From Pomacea canaliculata (taxonomy: Eukaryota; Mollusca; Gastropoda; Architaenioglossa; Ampullariidae): a stretch of DNA of 64,000 nt. Under the pieces are notes generated by a model. The model searched no databases. It was not told the origin of the DNA and saw only the letters and a program-made list of their open reading frames with translations. How positions within the stretch are numbered: the stretch's first letter is position 1; each line of letters opens with the position of its first letter. A program made the position numbers and the translations under genes. The stretch is taken from NCBI RefSeq assembly GCF_003073045.1, contig NC_037590.1:18090708-18154707 (forward strand). The letters run 5' to 3'. Below are positions 1 through 12,900 of the stretch, in pieces.

Positions 1-333
1 GAAAGTTCAGCCTTTGAAGTCAGGGTTAGTATCCTAGTATCCAAATACTTTGCCTGTGGGAATTTACTGTTCTCTTTTAAGTAGAGAGTATCAGTGGAGA
101 GCAGATGTAAATGCTCAGTGTCAAAAGGATGTCAACCATAGCATGCACATGCTATCTTCTACTTCATTCATTTTACATGCTTGTATGTGAAGGTACTTAT
201 TTGGAATAGAGAAGTTTGTGGGAGAGCTTATCTTCTTACCATGAAGGCTTTATAAGAAAACTCATTTCCACATCGGGGAATAAAACCCTGAATAAAAGTA
301 GGTATTACATTTCAATGGTTAATTTTTGTTCAG
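1..333 (+). other. Intron of the HELZ2-like gene
   Basis: No coding exon recognised. The polypyrimidine tract and CAG at 321-333 form the acceptor of the first visible exon. That exon begins in phase 1, so a further upstream exon outside the window must exist. Confidence 0.6.
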
Positions 334-3300
334 TGCACCTGATGAACTTGGATGAAGGTGGGCTTCGGATGGTGAGAGTCTACAGTGAGCAGGTAGAACA
401 TATGGCCTTCCCGCTGCCACGAGACACTGTACCACCATGGAAGTTAGAGGTGTGTCATGTGCAAGAAGATCCCACCTTGACCAGCATCACACTGCATCAC
501 ATGATTCGTCAGAATAACCGTTTCAGTGAACGGATAAAAGAGTTTGATACACTCTTTCAGCTCTACCCCCAAGACATCAGCGATGATCAGGTAAGATAAG
601 AAGAGTTTATTAATCTATGTACATATACAGTGCAGTCTTACTCCATTGTTCAGTTGCAAGAGTCTATGTTCAGTCTGTGTAGAAGTGACATTTTCTACTC
701 TCACTGTCCATGTTCAGGTGCAAGAGTACTTACAGCTGGTGCAGCAGGCCCAGCAGATAGAGTTGAGACAGGCAGAGGTTATCCTTGCTACATGTTCTGC
801 AGCTGCCAGTCCAAAGATGGCACGCACCACTAACATCAGACAGGTATGCTTTTACTTGTTGAAATCTTCTGGAAGTCTTTTTTTTTCTTTTCAAGAGTTC
901 ACTAAAGGAGAATAACTTATAGATTAAGACCGCGGTTTTCTAACGATGGGGCGCGCCCTTTTGTTGGGGGTGCGATGTGCTTACAAAGGGGCGTGAAGGT
1001 GGTCATTTTTTAAAAGTTTCTTATACCGGTATTAGTGAAATTAATTTACATTGGGGGACGAGCGGATGTACCTTTGTTCGTCAGGGGTCGTCACAAGTAA
1101 AAGGTTGAGAATCGCTAGATTAAGACAACTGTCGAGATAAGCTTCAAGCACAGTTCATTAACTGGTCTGCTGAGACCAACACTGTCAGGTCTTGGCTAGT
1201 CCTGTGACAGTCAACCCTCTGAAACTACAGCAAGTCAAGGCTGAATTATGCTGAAATTCTTAATGTCATAAGTTTGTAATGTAGTTATTTTTACATTCAT
1301 TTCTTTTTAGCAGGTCATTGACCTCCACTCCCCAGCTGAGAGTCAATAAATTGAAAACACAACAGCCTCATAATTGGAAGCTGAATCCCTAAAGCCTTAT
1401 TCTTCAAGTTAAAAAATTTCTGCTATCAGCTTCTTCTGTATATGGTCCTTGACATTGTGATATTTGTAGTGTAAGTGCTGGAGTAGTTTATAAAAGAAAG
1501 GTTTTGGCATGCTTGTGACACTGTTAACTCATAGCCATCCCTTCACCAGTGACTTACACCTTCCCATAACGTGATATGCTCCACTCTTTCCCAAAATGTT
1601 GCTGGCCATAGTTCCTCTGCTTCAATTTGTAGTATAAAAATATGGCTTCATGAGGGATGACCCTGATGTCACATGATCTGGAGAAATTCCCTTTTGGAGT
1701 TCTTTCATTTGACCACAAATTGTATAGTAAAGGCTAGCCTTCAGTTTGGAAAATTACAAGTAGATTACATTGTGTGGTCTATTGTAAGGTGCTGTATAAT
1801 TTTAATGATGATAAGAATTGTATTAAATACAATAATCAATAATTGTATGCTTTTAATTGTGGATTTACACAATTAACCCAGAAAAATATGGCATTCAGGT
1901 TAAGTACAACTTAAATTATTTAATCTTAAATAATATATGAATTCTTTAATCTTCAATAATATATGAACATTATATGCTTGGGTTATTGATAGCATAAGAA
2001 GACACTTTTTAAAATGTAATATTAAAATCTTTAGCCTGTTTCAGTGAAGAAAGGTCAAGTGCTTAAAAACATTCTTTGTGATGCAGATAATCATTGATGA
2101 CTGCGGAGCCTGTAAGGAGCCAGAGAGCCTGGTTCCCATTATTCTGTTTAAGAGAGTGAAGCAGGTGGTGCTGGTTGGAGACCACAAGCAGCTTTGCCCC
2201 ATTGTCCATAATGCCACAGCACGGTCTTTGGGGCTGGAGAGGTCACTTTTGGAACGATATTCTGAAAGTGCCATCATGCTTACTGGCCAGTACCGCATGG
2301 TGAGAAATTGTTTATGAGTTTAAATGCCTGTGTTTACACCATACCAGGTGTCAACTTTAAATTTTCTTTTCACTCCCCGTGACTAAATACCAGGTAGTTT
2401 GCATCCTGGGGATGTAGCTATGTGTCTCCTGTCATCATGTCATCTAGTAAGTCTGGAAGAAAGAGAATTTACTTTAAAAGTTTTTTTTAAACTGTGAATC
2501 ATTTTTCTTTGTGTGGTTTTATGTAAAATGGTTGCTGTAAGTAACAGTATAATAATATCAAAGTCTGACATTTTGAACATTTCGCAATAACCCTGCATAT
2601 CAGCAAAGTACCATTCATTTAGCCAGCCCCTTGATTTTAGCCATGTGTCTTTAATCTGATTCTGGTGGACTGGCTATGACTGATTCTGCTCAAAATGAGA
2701 ACTATTAGTGACTTCTTGTTAAGCTGAATGAGCACCAAGAATATGGAAATGATCTGAATGAGTCTAGAGTTCCAAAGTAAAAAAAAAAACCCAAGAAAAG
2801 TGCATATATTTGAAAAGGTTGAAGTAATCAACATTGAATAGGAGAGAAAAATCACAAACATTAGTCTTACCTTGTGAATCCCATCAAAATAAAGATCGTG
2901 TGAGCAGATCCAAAAGCATCACTTGACTAAACCAAGGCTTGGGATTTTCCTGAGTAACCTTAACTTTTATCTTATTCTGTAGCTAATTAAAAAGGATTTG
3001 TTTTCTTGTATAATCTGCTGCTATTGTTGAGAAAACATGAGTGTTATTAAATGTGGGAAAAGGAAAGTGGGTAGGGCAAGTCAGGTAAGCCAGAATGAGG
3101 CAAGTCATCTTGAACAATATTCTGGAATGAAATAATTCCAATACTGAGGTTCAAATGTTTAGTATACGGAAGTTGAAGGTAAGCGTCAAGTTTGCAAGTA
3201 AAACAGCTGTTTCCATTGCCTATACATTACAACCATCCGCAGCATTAGATTATACACTGTTCCTGTCATGCTGACAGTAACGGAGAGTTTGGTGGTCTAG

Positions 3301-5952
3301 ATAATCATCCAAACTTTATTTAATTCTTCAGCATCAAGGCATCAGTGAAATCTCCTCATCATGCTTTTATGATGGAAGGATAAGCAGCGTATTAAAAACC
3401 CAAAATGGACCACCAGCTCTTGATATCTGGCCAGGTTCACGAGCACATCCTGTTGTGTTTTGCCACCTGGTGGGACTTGAAGAAACTGTCACTGTGGCTT
3501 CAGAAGAAGGTGTGATACTGTCAAAGTGTAACCCCAAAGAAGCAGATGTGGTGGTGAGTTGATTTATTTTATTTGTTTGTTTGCTTAGATTATGCATGTC
3601 CATGTTGCTCCAGTAATCTTGTTTCTCGTCCATAAAATGCAGTTGTTTTTTTTTTTAGACCACCACTCCTTCACTCTCCTGCTCCTCCCGCCAAGTTCAA
3701 ATTGTTGAGTGTTTTCAGACCCCTAGAATTATTAGAGATTTTATTGACCAGTTGCAGAAAAAAAAATGCATCAGTGTACATGCACTAATATTATGATCTT
3801 AATCCCAGATGTCAATAGTATGCCTTAATTGTTAGTGTGTTATACATGTAAAGTTGTCCCACTAGTAATTGCTGGCAATGATTGGTGAAACGTTTTTCGA
3901 TGTCTAGTTTATTGCAGAATGTCTTGTGTGATGAGTCCTGTAACCTGAACTTGTATGTTTTATGACCCTTTGAGTAAAATCATTTTTTTCAGATCCCCTT
4001 GGAAAATTTTTCTGTATACAGATTTCTATGATGGAAAGCACTAACTGCAGTCTTTGTACACTGTAGTAGTAGCAGGGAGATTTTCGTTTGCCTTTCATTA
4101 TCTTAAATTGTTTTATTAAGGCAATGCAGTACCAGCTTTAGATTTACCAGCTGCTTTCCTCTAATATGTCTTATGTCTCAAACATTTCTTGTAAATGAAC
4201 TTATAGCTTAACAAACTATCTCTGGCTATTGAAGCTATCATGTAATGTTTGGTCACTGTCTCCATTTAAAACTACACAGTGACTGCTTTGATTGCAGTGT
4301 GCTGAAAATTTGATTTCAGATGTTATGCAGACAATAGTTAAAAAGTATGGTCGGTCTTGATTTTCTTTTCAGGCGGATATTGTAGGAGAGCTGGTATTTC
4401 ACAAGAAATTGGATGTGGAGAGCGTGATTGTGGTCACGCAGTATCATGCCCAGTGCGGACATGTCAAGCAGCGTTTGGAGCAGCGTGGCTTGGATGTGGC
4501 AGTCACATCCATCCTTGACTGTCAGGGTAAGAAAATGGCTTTTTACTGATTAGCATTCCTTTCTTTGTTACTTCATGTGTGTGTTGCTGCTGTTGTTTTG
4601 GTTGTTGTTGTTGTTGTTGTTGTTAAAAGGCATAGACAAGTAGAAAACTTACTCATAAAAAGTAAAGGCCAAAATATAGAAAACAAAATCTTATTTCCAT
4701 GTCTGTACTTCATGCATAGTTGAAATCAGTTTTGTTACAGCAGAATGTATTGGTGGGATTTTCTACTTAATTTGTAACTGAATAGCAACATGAATTCTTC
4801 AAATATATTGAAAAGTTCAAAGGCTTTATAAATGTAACATAATGACTGTATGTTCAGATTTTACAGCGCCGATCCAACTCTAAGGTTTTTTTTTTTTTTA
4901 ATTTGTGTTTAACAGGTAGTGAGTATGACTATGTCGTACTTTCCACCGTACGCTCAGTACCAAGAAGTCAAGTGGAGAGACAACCAACAAATGATTGGCT
5001 AGAGCGCCACCTTGGGGTCACTGCTGATGGACATCAAATAAATGTTGCCTTTACAAGAGCAAGAAAAGGCCTCATCCTTACAGGTCAGTGGTACCAGTTG
5101 CCTGTGCATGACTTTCAGAATGTGCATTGCATTATCTTGTTATATCTTATTATATAGGTCATGAGTGAATTCAGATGTCAAGTATGAAAAAATATGCATT
5201 TTTTTAAAACAGATTTTGCTCTTTATTATTTGATTTTCTGTCAAATGAAAAATAAAAGTAACTTAGAATAAAATTTAAGTACAAAATGTTTTATTGAGAT
5301 TTGTCTTTTAGTGCTCAGCATTGTTTTTCTGGAGTGAGGTTAGAAGTGGATTGCTGAAGTCTTAAAGCATGTCACGTGAGAAAAAAATGGTATTCACTTT
5401 GGATCATCCTCATTGGTCATAAATCTAATTAAATAGATCAGCAATAGGTCTGTGTGATAGGAAAAAAGCCTGTCTTTTTATAGGGGTGGTGAGGTACACA
5501 AGAGTAATATAATTTTGTTAAAATTACTTATTGTTGATGGTATTAACACAGTAGAGGTCATTTGTACATCTGTTCTAGAGTTCATGTATATCTTGGTTAA
5601 GAATGAAGTGATAATACTTTCTTGCAACCATCTCTCTTCCTCTACCCTTAACTATGCCTCTTCATAGTCATCAGATGTCAGAAGTGCATCCAGCTTTGAA
5701 ATAACTCAAATCCAGAAGTGTGTCTGCATCCTCACTCATTACCAAAGCACCCAGACTTATTCTGAATTCTTACACCTGTCATCCTTCAGCTAATATTATT
5801 ATTATAATTATAAGACTTTTTTTTTCCTTTGGTTGTCAGGGAACAAGTACCTGCTGCAGTGCCATCCTACATGGCTCAAACTGCTGACACATTTTCGCCA
5901 GCTGAACAAACTGGTGGATGCAGCACAGTTCCTGCAGAGTATGGCAGCTTAA
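334..5952 (+). CDS. HELZ2: HELZ2-type SF1 helicase, C-terminal helicase domain (5' truncated by window)
   Basis: Seven exons join with consistent phases: 334-590, 718-843, 2087-2299, 3332-3553, 4373-4526, 4916-5083, 5840-5952 (TAA), about 416 residues. All have GT-AG borders. Helicase motifs appear in order: a Walker-B region (IIIDDCG) followed by KEPESLVPI, GDHKQL (motif III), the QYRM box, GSEYDYVVLSTVRS (motif V) and NVAFTRARKGL (motif VI). This order and spacing match the Upf1-like SF1 family; the EPESLVPI segment and overall pattern point to HELZ2 (helicase with zinc finger 2), in vertebrates an interferon-linked nuclear-receptor co-activator with RNA helicase/nuclease domains. Walker A and the upstream domains must lie before position 1. 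No frameshift is seen. The canonical Walker-B glutamate is replaced by aspartate. It could be another HELZ2/ZNFX1-like paralogue; the helicase assignment itself is firm. Confidence 0.87.
931..1115. mobile_element. hAT-type MITE in HELZ2-like intron
   Basis: A segment of about 185 bp is bounded by imperfect inverted termini: the left end CGCGGTTTTCTAAC faces the right end GGTTGAGAATCGCT. The perfect 11-bp repeat TAGATTAAGAC lies immediately on both sides (920-930 and 1116-1126), containing the 8-bp target duplication expected of hAT insertion. The ends resemble the GGTTCTCAACC-type termini of Charlie-like hAT elements. The interior is non-coding, so the element is non-autonomous. Class assignment rests on end sequence and duplication length. 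Confidence 0.75.
4593..4625 (+). repeat. (GTT)n microsatellite
   Basis: An intronic run of GTT/TTG units between helicase exons. No coding potential. Confidence 0.85.
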
Positions 5953-6043
5953 GTGTTGACTTTTGATGGGTGAAGTGATTGAGGACATGACAGTCATCTT
6001 CAATTTGTGATCACCTGATATTTTTCAACTGTCTAGAACTATA

Positions 6044-6049
6044 AATAAA
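6044..6049 (+). other. Candidate poly(A) signal of HELZ2-like gene
   Basis: AATAAA lies 92 bp after the TAA stop. A second AATAAA-containing stretch occurs near 9187, so a much longer alternative 3' UTR cannot be excluded. Confidence 0.5.
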
Positions 6050-9000
6050 AAAGAAGATACAGAGAAAGGATGCTGTTATAAGACTCAAATATTTGATAAG
6101 CTTTTTTTCTGTAATCTGCATGAAGGTAGCTTTATTCAACAGGGGAAAGTAACACACTCATTTCTTTTTGCCATTTTCTCACAAGCAGCTGTGGTGATAC
6201 CGTCAGTGACTCAGTAAGACATTCACTTCACACTTAATCTCATATACACTGGTAAGGTAAGTTTCTGAGTCCATATCTTGCCATCATCTTCAATTGCTGT
6301 TAATTATATCATTTTCATGGTTTGCTTGTGTTTCTAAGCGACTTATAGTCATATAGTGAGTGAACTTTATTTCATCAGTCTTTGAAGTATCTTTGATCAA
6401 TATTTGTTTATGCCTCTAGACAGCTGTGTGGCACAACTTGTGTCCACCATTTTGCGATGCTATATTGTGCTTTAAGTCCATGCTGTGCACTTCCTGAAAT
6501 TCCTTGTGAAATTACTCTTCTTATCTAAAACACTGTTGTGTTCTGAAATTCTTAGGTAAAAACAGTATAAATATATTCTATAACATGGTGTGTATCAGGA
6601 CTGCCATTTTCGTGTTTAGCCAAAAAGATGGGATGGTTGGATAGAAAATGCAGATATGGCTCTCGAGATTGACATTTCTCTCTCTCTGGCCGTGTCATGG
6701 CCCTTTATAGTGTGAGTGAGCGGATAGAGAGCAGCTGTCTGTGAAAATTATTTTGTGTTGCTTGTATGAGAATTGCAGCAATACTTTGTACAAAAAAATC
6801 CCAAGTAAGCATTTTGCCCTTTTTTTCAGGGGGAGGGGGGTGCTGCTCAGCTGCTATATTTTGAAAGGGCTTGTGCAGGCCAGGGGAAATCTTTTTTGTT
6901 TCCCTATTCAGATTCTTAAAGTTATTACCATTTAACTGTTAGACATTTTTTGTAAAACCAGTGGTTGATTCAGAAAGCTAAGTTGTATGATGTTTTGTTA
7001 TATTTCAGTACTGTTCACTTTAAAATGTATTTGTGTAAACCTGATGGGGAAGTTCCTTGTACAACAGTATTGTTCTGTTGGTTTAGTTCTTCACTTTGAT
7101 ATATATATATTTTTTTTTATTTAATGATGATTGTTTTTGCTATGAACTGTTTTTGATATAAATGAACTTTATATAAAAAGGCTAATTAATTTCATGACTG
7201 AAACATAATCTGTCATTGAAATGACAAAGACAGCTATGCACATTTCCTGTGGTTTTGTGTGATACAGGTGAAATGAGCTGCCATTGGAACCTGCCAAGTT
7301 TATCATGTAAACAAAAATTATGATGACTACATCTGTTAGTAATTTTAAAAAAATAAGATTTCTTTTTTAAATGCAGAATGTTACTGACAACTGATCAGTA
7401 GAACTTTTATATGAAATCATGTGTTACTCTGTGAATGCGTTTTAGATGTTTAAATCATGTTGACTATGCATTTTCTTGCAAGGTTTGTGCTGGAAATGAT
7501 CGTTGTGCTAACTGGTTTTATATCTGCAATGGGTTTATCATATAATATTTGCATTGCTCTGTAGAAATGAAAGACATTTATTTGCGATTTAAATGAAGTT
7601 GATTGATTTTTCGACCATGGCATGTTATTGACCACAAAAAAGTGTTGGGTTTTTTTTTTTGGGGGGGGGGGGGGGGAGGTGGTTCTGCAGCAGCTGTACA
7701 TGAGTCTCACGACGTATTGGGGGATTAAGTATAGTGCGCATGCTAGTAAGTAGAGTGTGTATGTTGGTAACAAAGAGTGTGTGCTTCATAGAAATGCTTA
7801 CATTTCAGTTTGTCTACAGCTGTGAAGAGAAAACAAAACGGAAGTGATCTTGATAGTCATTGGTTTGTCTTGGTTAATACATTTTCATTTGCCCACTATT
7901 CCTCTCTCCTTTTTCCCCATTTCCAAACTTTTTTGGGAGAATGGGGGTGGCGGAATCAAGGAGGCAGTCTGACTAAAAAAGAAAAAAAAAAACTGACAAA
8001 AAAAAAATCCTGTTCCATGCCAGCCATGGGAATCCTCAGATGCTTGTGAGTTCTTCCCCTTAACATGGACGCCAAGTGAATGGCATCTGCCACTGCATCG
8101 TCAGCAAGTCAGATCTGCCTGCTCGTTCCTGCTTGTCAAATGTGTCTATGCGCCTGGTGGTGACCATGTATAGACGTTTAGTACTTGTTTTCCTACAACA
8201 CCATGGTGTTGATGTTGCATAATTGAGTTTTTTGTGATTATGGAATCGATGAGAAACTTCCTGGTATGCAGGGAGTGTCAGCATTGTTTGTTTGGCTAAT
8301 TATTATTTGTGCCTTGTATATCAGTTTGGTATGTTCAAGAATTGCCAGCTCTGGCTTTAGAATGAATGTATTGTTCTTGTACAGAAGGCTGTGCTGCAGG
8401 TTTTTAAAAATGTTATGTTTGCCACATGACCTGCATTAACCCAACTTGTGCATTCTTCAGTTCACTGGATTTTTGACTGTCATTATTTAGAATTATCCTT
8501 GTAGCTGGAGCTATGATTTTTTTCCCTTTATGTTTGACTGTTATCATTCTGAAAACGTGGTCGGTTAAGGAAAAGGACTCATTTTTAAACATGAAAACTT
8601 TATTCAGGAGTTAAACTCCCTGGTAAATCTCTATACACCTTTTTTATTTGATTATTAGTTTAATGGGATGTGCTCAGTTTCAGTATTTTGCTAAAGGCGC
8701 TCTTGTGAATGTTTGGCCACAAAGCTCTTTCCAAGTTCTTTGGTTGTAAAGACTTCTTTTTGTAAATTTTAGGACTTTCTATATTTTAAAAAAAATTTTA
8801 AACCATAGATTTACATTGTAATCAGTTTCAGTAATCTTCATTTATTTTTCAGAGCACTTATTATTGCCATGACCATGCAAGTATTATTTAAACGTTTTGC
8901 CTATCTTGAAGTATCTAAAGAATCATCACGCTTGTTGCTTTAATGATTTGTCCATGTATATGAACAAATCGAAGCATAAATATAAGCAACACAAGTTTGT

Positions 9001-9300
9001 TTTTTAAATGATTTACTGGTGCATTAATTCTAGAAAGAACATACTTTCTCAATGTCCATTCTCAAGAGAGTGGCAGTGATAACGGAATATTTTTTATGGT
9101 TTTGCAGATGGGACTGTCTTTTTTCACCTGAGATATTTGTTCAGAAACATCAGACAGGTGCTTATTGTTTGTCATCTCACCATCAGTAAATAAATACATC
9201 TTCATTTGGGCACGAAGGGTTCTGCTTTAATATTTACATCTCAATTTCGTGCAGATGAATTTTAGAAGAGAATGAATCTTTATGTAAAGATAGTGTTGGT
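6050..9300 (+). other. AT-rich, gene-free stretch downstream of HELZ2-like gene
   Basis: No exon chain, RNA gene or clear repeat was recognised apart from homopolymers, including a T run then 16 G at 7650-7676. Open frames here are short and lack splice context. The sequence looks unique rather than repetitive, so a long alternative 3' UTR is possible. Confidence 0.5.
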
Positions 9301-9429
9301 CAAACACGGAGACAATCTGACATGCTGCCTCCTTCCTTACCTAAGACTATAATTATTAGTGCGACCTAGCCCATCACTGCGACTATATTAGTCAAGCCAG
9401 CGCATCACTAAGACTAAATATGCGAACTA

Positions 9430-9905
9430 GCACAGTCTTGACATCACGGGTCGCATTGAGTGAGACATCGCAAATTCGCAATCCGGATGTCAAGCTTGAT
9501 GACGATCATTACACCGCTGAGCCACGGAACCAACGCTCCTTGAGCACGAGAGGAGGGTGGGACGGGGAGATTCGTCTTTGGCTGTTACTAGGCTCTGAGA
9601 CCCACGGCAAAATTGCAGCATAGCACCCTGAATTTTTCGAGGATCAGACGAACTTTTATCTTACCAGTCTTTTTATCTTCTCGAACAGTCTGTCCCAGTC
9701 TCCACCCCATCTCCAATGGTTGGTTGGCAGGAAAATGCTTTTACCTAGAGACAATTTCGCATAATAATGGAGAGGGACAATGATAGGGAAGAAAGCATCA
9801 ATCGGGGAAAACCTGACCGCCAATCTTGAATCAAAGACCTTTTAGTTGTAACCAGTGGTGACAAGCTCATGCTTTAACCACTACAATACCAGATACCTCA
9901 AAAGA
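9430..9905 (-). repeat. SINE-like remnants (tRNA-related) on minus strand
   Basis: Read on the minus strand, 9905 to about 9790 starts with a tRNA-like head: TAGTGGTTAAAGCATGAG resembles an A box and GGTCTTTGATTCAAG a B box. About 370 bases further along the minus strand, GTGGCTCAGCGGTGTAATG looks like the head of a second degenerate copy. The intervening tail contains AGACGAATCTCCCC, like the AGACGAATCCCTC tail of the copy at 27153-27310. Boundaries are approximate. Confidence 0.45.
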
Positions 9906-12900
9906 TGTTCATCCCCCTCCTCACACTATTCATCCGGTTTGATTTTAAAAACTGTTTAAACTAATTTTTCGTGTTTCTAGTCACGATAATCTCTTGGCTG
10001 CTATGGGGCGGTGGAGAGTTTTAAAGTTTTGTTTTCCTTTTTAAGTAACAGTGTTGATAGAATCTGTTCATCCCCCGTCATTGTCAGTTTTGCGCGCGGA
10101 AACAACACGCAAACGCTTATGCATACAACTCTATCTGGGACTTGAGGGGACATGGCAGGGGGGAATGTGCTTCACAGGGAAACAAGTTTCTGACCTTCAG
10201 CCAGCATCATAGGTCAGGCTTGAAAAACGACTGGCAGAGCTGGCGGGAGGTAAATGACATCGAAAAACTGTTAAATCGTCTGCACTATTTGAACGCACGT
10301 AAACCCTCGCGTGCAAGGACAGGAGGGCATCGCGGTGTGGTGATGTTACTCGTCCATGTGATTGGTCAGATCTGCTCACGTGATTTCGTTTGCACAAATA
10401 TCTCTTGTGCTTTCTGACTGATTCCGAATTCAAATGTACTTCCGCACAATCAACGGACGTGTGGACTCGGCAACGTGTGCAATGCAAGTTTAAAAGTCGT
10501 CAGACGCGCATGTCTTTTTTTTTCTGAAATCTTACGTCGATTTGTACACAGAGGAGGAGAGATGGACATCAATGATTTGAAGTGCTGAAGTAAATAACCC
10601 ATGACATAAAACCGACCGGCCTATAAATGTATTATAGGTTCCACGTGAATACACTGGCCCGGTTTCACAAGCATGAGCTATGGCGGAAACCAGACTGTAC
10701 AGTCATCGTCGTTCTGACGACTCCCTTTTCAACGACCCTTGAACGTCAAAGATTATTGAACCTTTTCTCCAGTTGACGCCGCACAACCGTCACAGTTCCG
10801 ATTTGAGTCCAAGAACTCACACATTTCCATCAAAAGTTACAGTCAGCTAGCATCCTCGGAGCTGGCTGCTGCTTTTTCTACAGCTGACGTGTCACATAGG
10901 TGGCTTAGTCCTGGCTTCTTTTCAAATGATATGATTTATTTATTTATTTATCTTTTGCTTGTTCTCATTTCTAAATAATTTCGAGATTTGTTAATTTATA
11001 AAGTTCTCTTAATAAATGTAATTTTTGTACATGGGAACTCAGTTTTCAAAAGAGGAGCAGAGTGTAATATAAAGTCAGCGCTGTAATAAGAAATGCTGTT
11101 TTTCTTTTCCTTCCTCTTTTGAAGTTTTACCGCCTGTGATGTGCATCTCACGTACAGCTGCAAAACTGTCTTGAAACAAGATCATTTTCCTAGGTCAGCC
11201 TACTATTGCGGGAAATCGACCTTTTTTTGCACTACATAGTGGCGGAGTAGGGTCCTTGCTGTGCTAAAGGTGCCCGGCGGCCTACTAAATAGTCCAAAGG
11301 TTCTCCGAAACAGCGCCACCAATGAAAGTGATATCGCCGTTGACAGTAGTACAGTAGGTGCACACCCGGGGTAACAGAAGTAGATGGCAATGCATCCCGA
11401 CGATGAAAGATAACAGAAGGCAACACAGATTATGACCGACCGACGATACAGGGAGCTGCGGTTATCTGTCGTGCATGTGCACAAAGTCTAAGTGGAGGGG
11501 GTTGTTAGGAGGGTGTGGGAGTTGCAGTATGATAAATCGTTTGCTGACTGCTGTACCTTGCTCGAGAGTAGGTAGGCAAGTGGCTGTACAGTGTTCCCTG
11601 GTGTTTGCTACTCCTCTGGTGTGTCGCTCGCTGATTTTGTTGTGTCGCTGTCGTCGCAGTGGTGACGAACTGGGACAAGGTACACCACGAGCTGCGACAA
11701 CCTTGGCGGGTTAGCCACGTGACAAAGCTGAACTGGCATTTCCTCCGGCACCTGAGGTAGGTACTAGAGTGGTTACACTGGTTAGGTTGTCTTGGAGAAG
11801 TGTTGAAGAAGAAACGCACGTGTGTGTCTGTGTGTCTGTGAGAGAGAGAGAGCGCATGTGTGCGCTTACTTCTGTACGTGCTGTTGCATAGGTGATAAAG
11901 CTTCACTGTTCTGTTGTGTGTGTGAACGCTTTTGCATCGGGGGGCAACTCCTACCGTTGGTGTGTATGAGAGAGAGAGATGGCTGCAAATTTTCACATAA
12001 TTCTGCAGTGGGTGTGTTCATGTGTGTGCATGCTATTACATCGGTGGGAAACTTCCACTGTTGTTATAGCGCGTATGGTGGGGAAGGTTGGGGTGTTTAT
12101 AGTTGAAATACATTTTTCTGAGTAACCATACACAAGAAGCTTACATACCCACCTTACCCCTTTCCTTAAAGCCAGCACACAGCCTCGACAAAAGATTTGC
12201 TTAGCGCGAAAAAACACCGTCAGACATATCTGATAACAGTTCGGACCATGAACGGAAAGCACTTCAAAGTTTCTTTGACTGTCGATTATTCAGCTTGTCA
12301 AAGAGGCCTTGTGTGTGTGTGCTACTTAGAATACCAAATACTCCGCTGTTTGTTTAGAAGACAAAAAATAAATCAACATTTAAATGTATATCGACAATCG
12401 CACACTGAGTTAGACAGACATACTCGCAGTCTCTAATGTTGAAACACTTTTTTAAAATTAAATATCAAGTAAATCACAAAGTACAAACGTCCATTTTTCA
12501 GCTAATACATATTAAAGCAATTTGATTTTTAAGCCATAAATCACATGATTTTTTTTTTTTTTTTTTTAGTGAGGAGCGATATTGATATTATCTTTTCTAA
12601 ATTTCTGTGGGGCGGTTCAAAGAAAGTCGTTAAACAGTTTTTAGGGCGGTTGCATAGCTGCAAAGCGAGGATAAGTCGTTGCCTCATAAATGGTGGATGA
12701 AGAGGGCGAATTACATATGTATATGTTAATTTATACTGTGTCTCCTGAACAAACTGCCAATCTTGTTTTAAACAAAAAATAATAATAATTTTTTAATTTG
12801 ATAAACGAAAACACTATCCCTTTTTAACGCCTTGCAGTATACACAAACATCGCTTAGTATATCTATCATTCAGCGAATAACCTAAGTGTGCTGTTGTTTC

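Noticed and set aside
11505..11996. 163-codon minus-strand frame rich in His/Thr/Ser
   Set aside because: Produced by TG/GA low-complexity sequence; no recognisable domain and no splice support.
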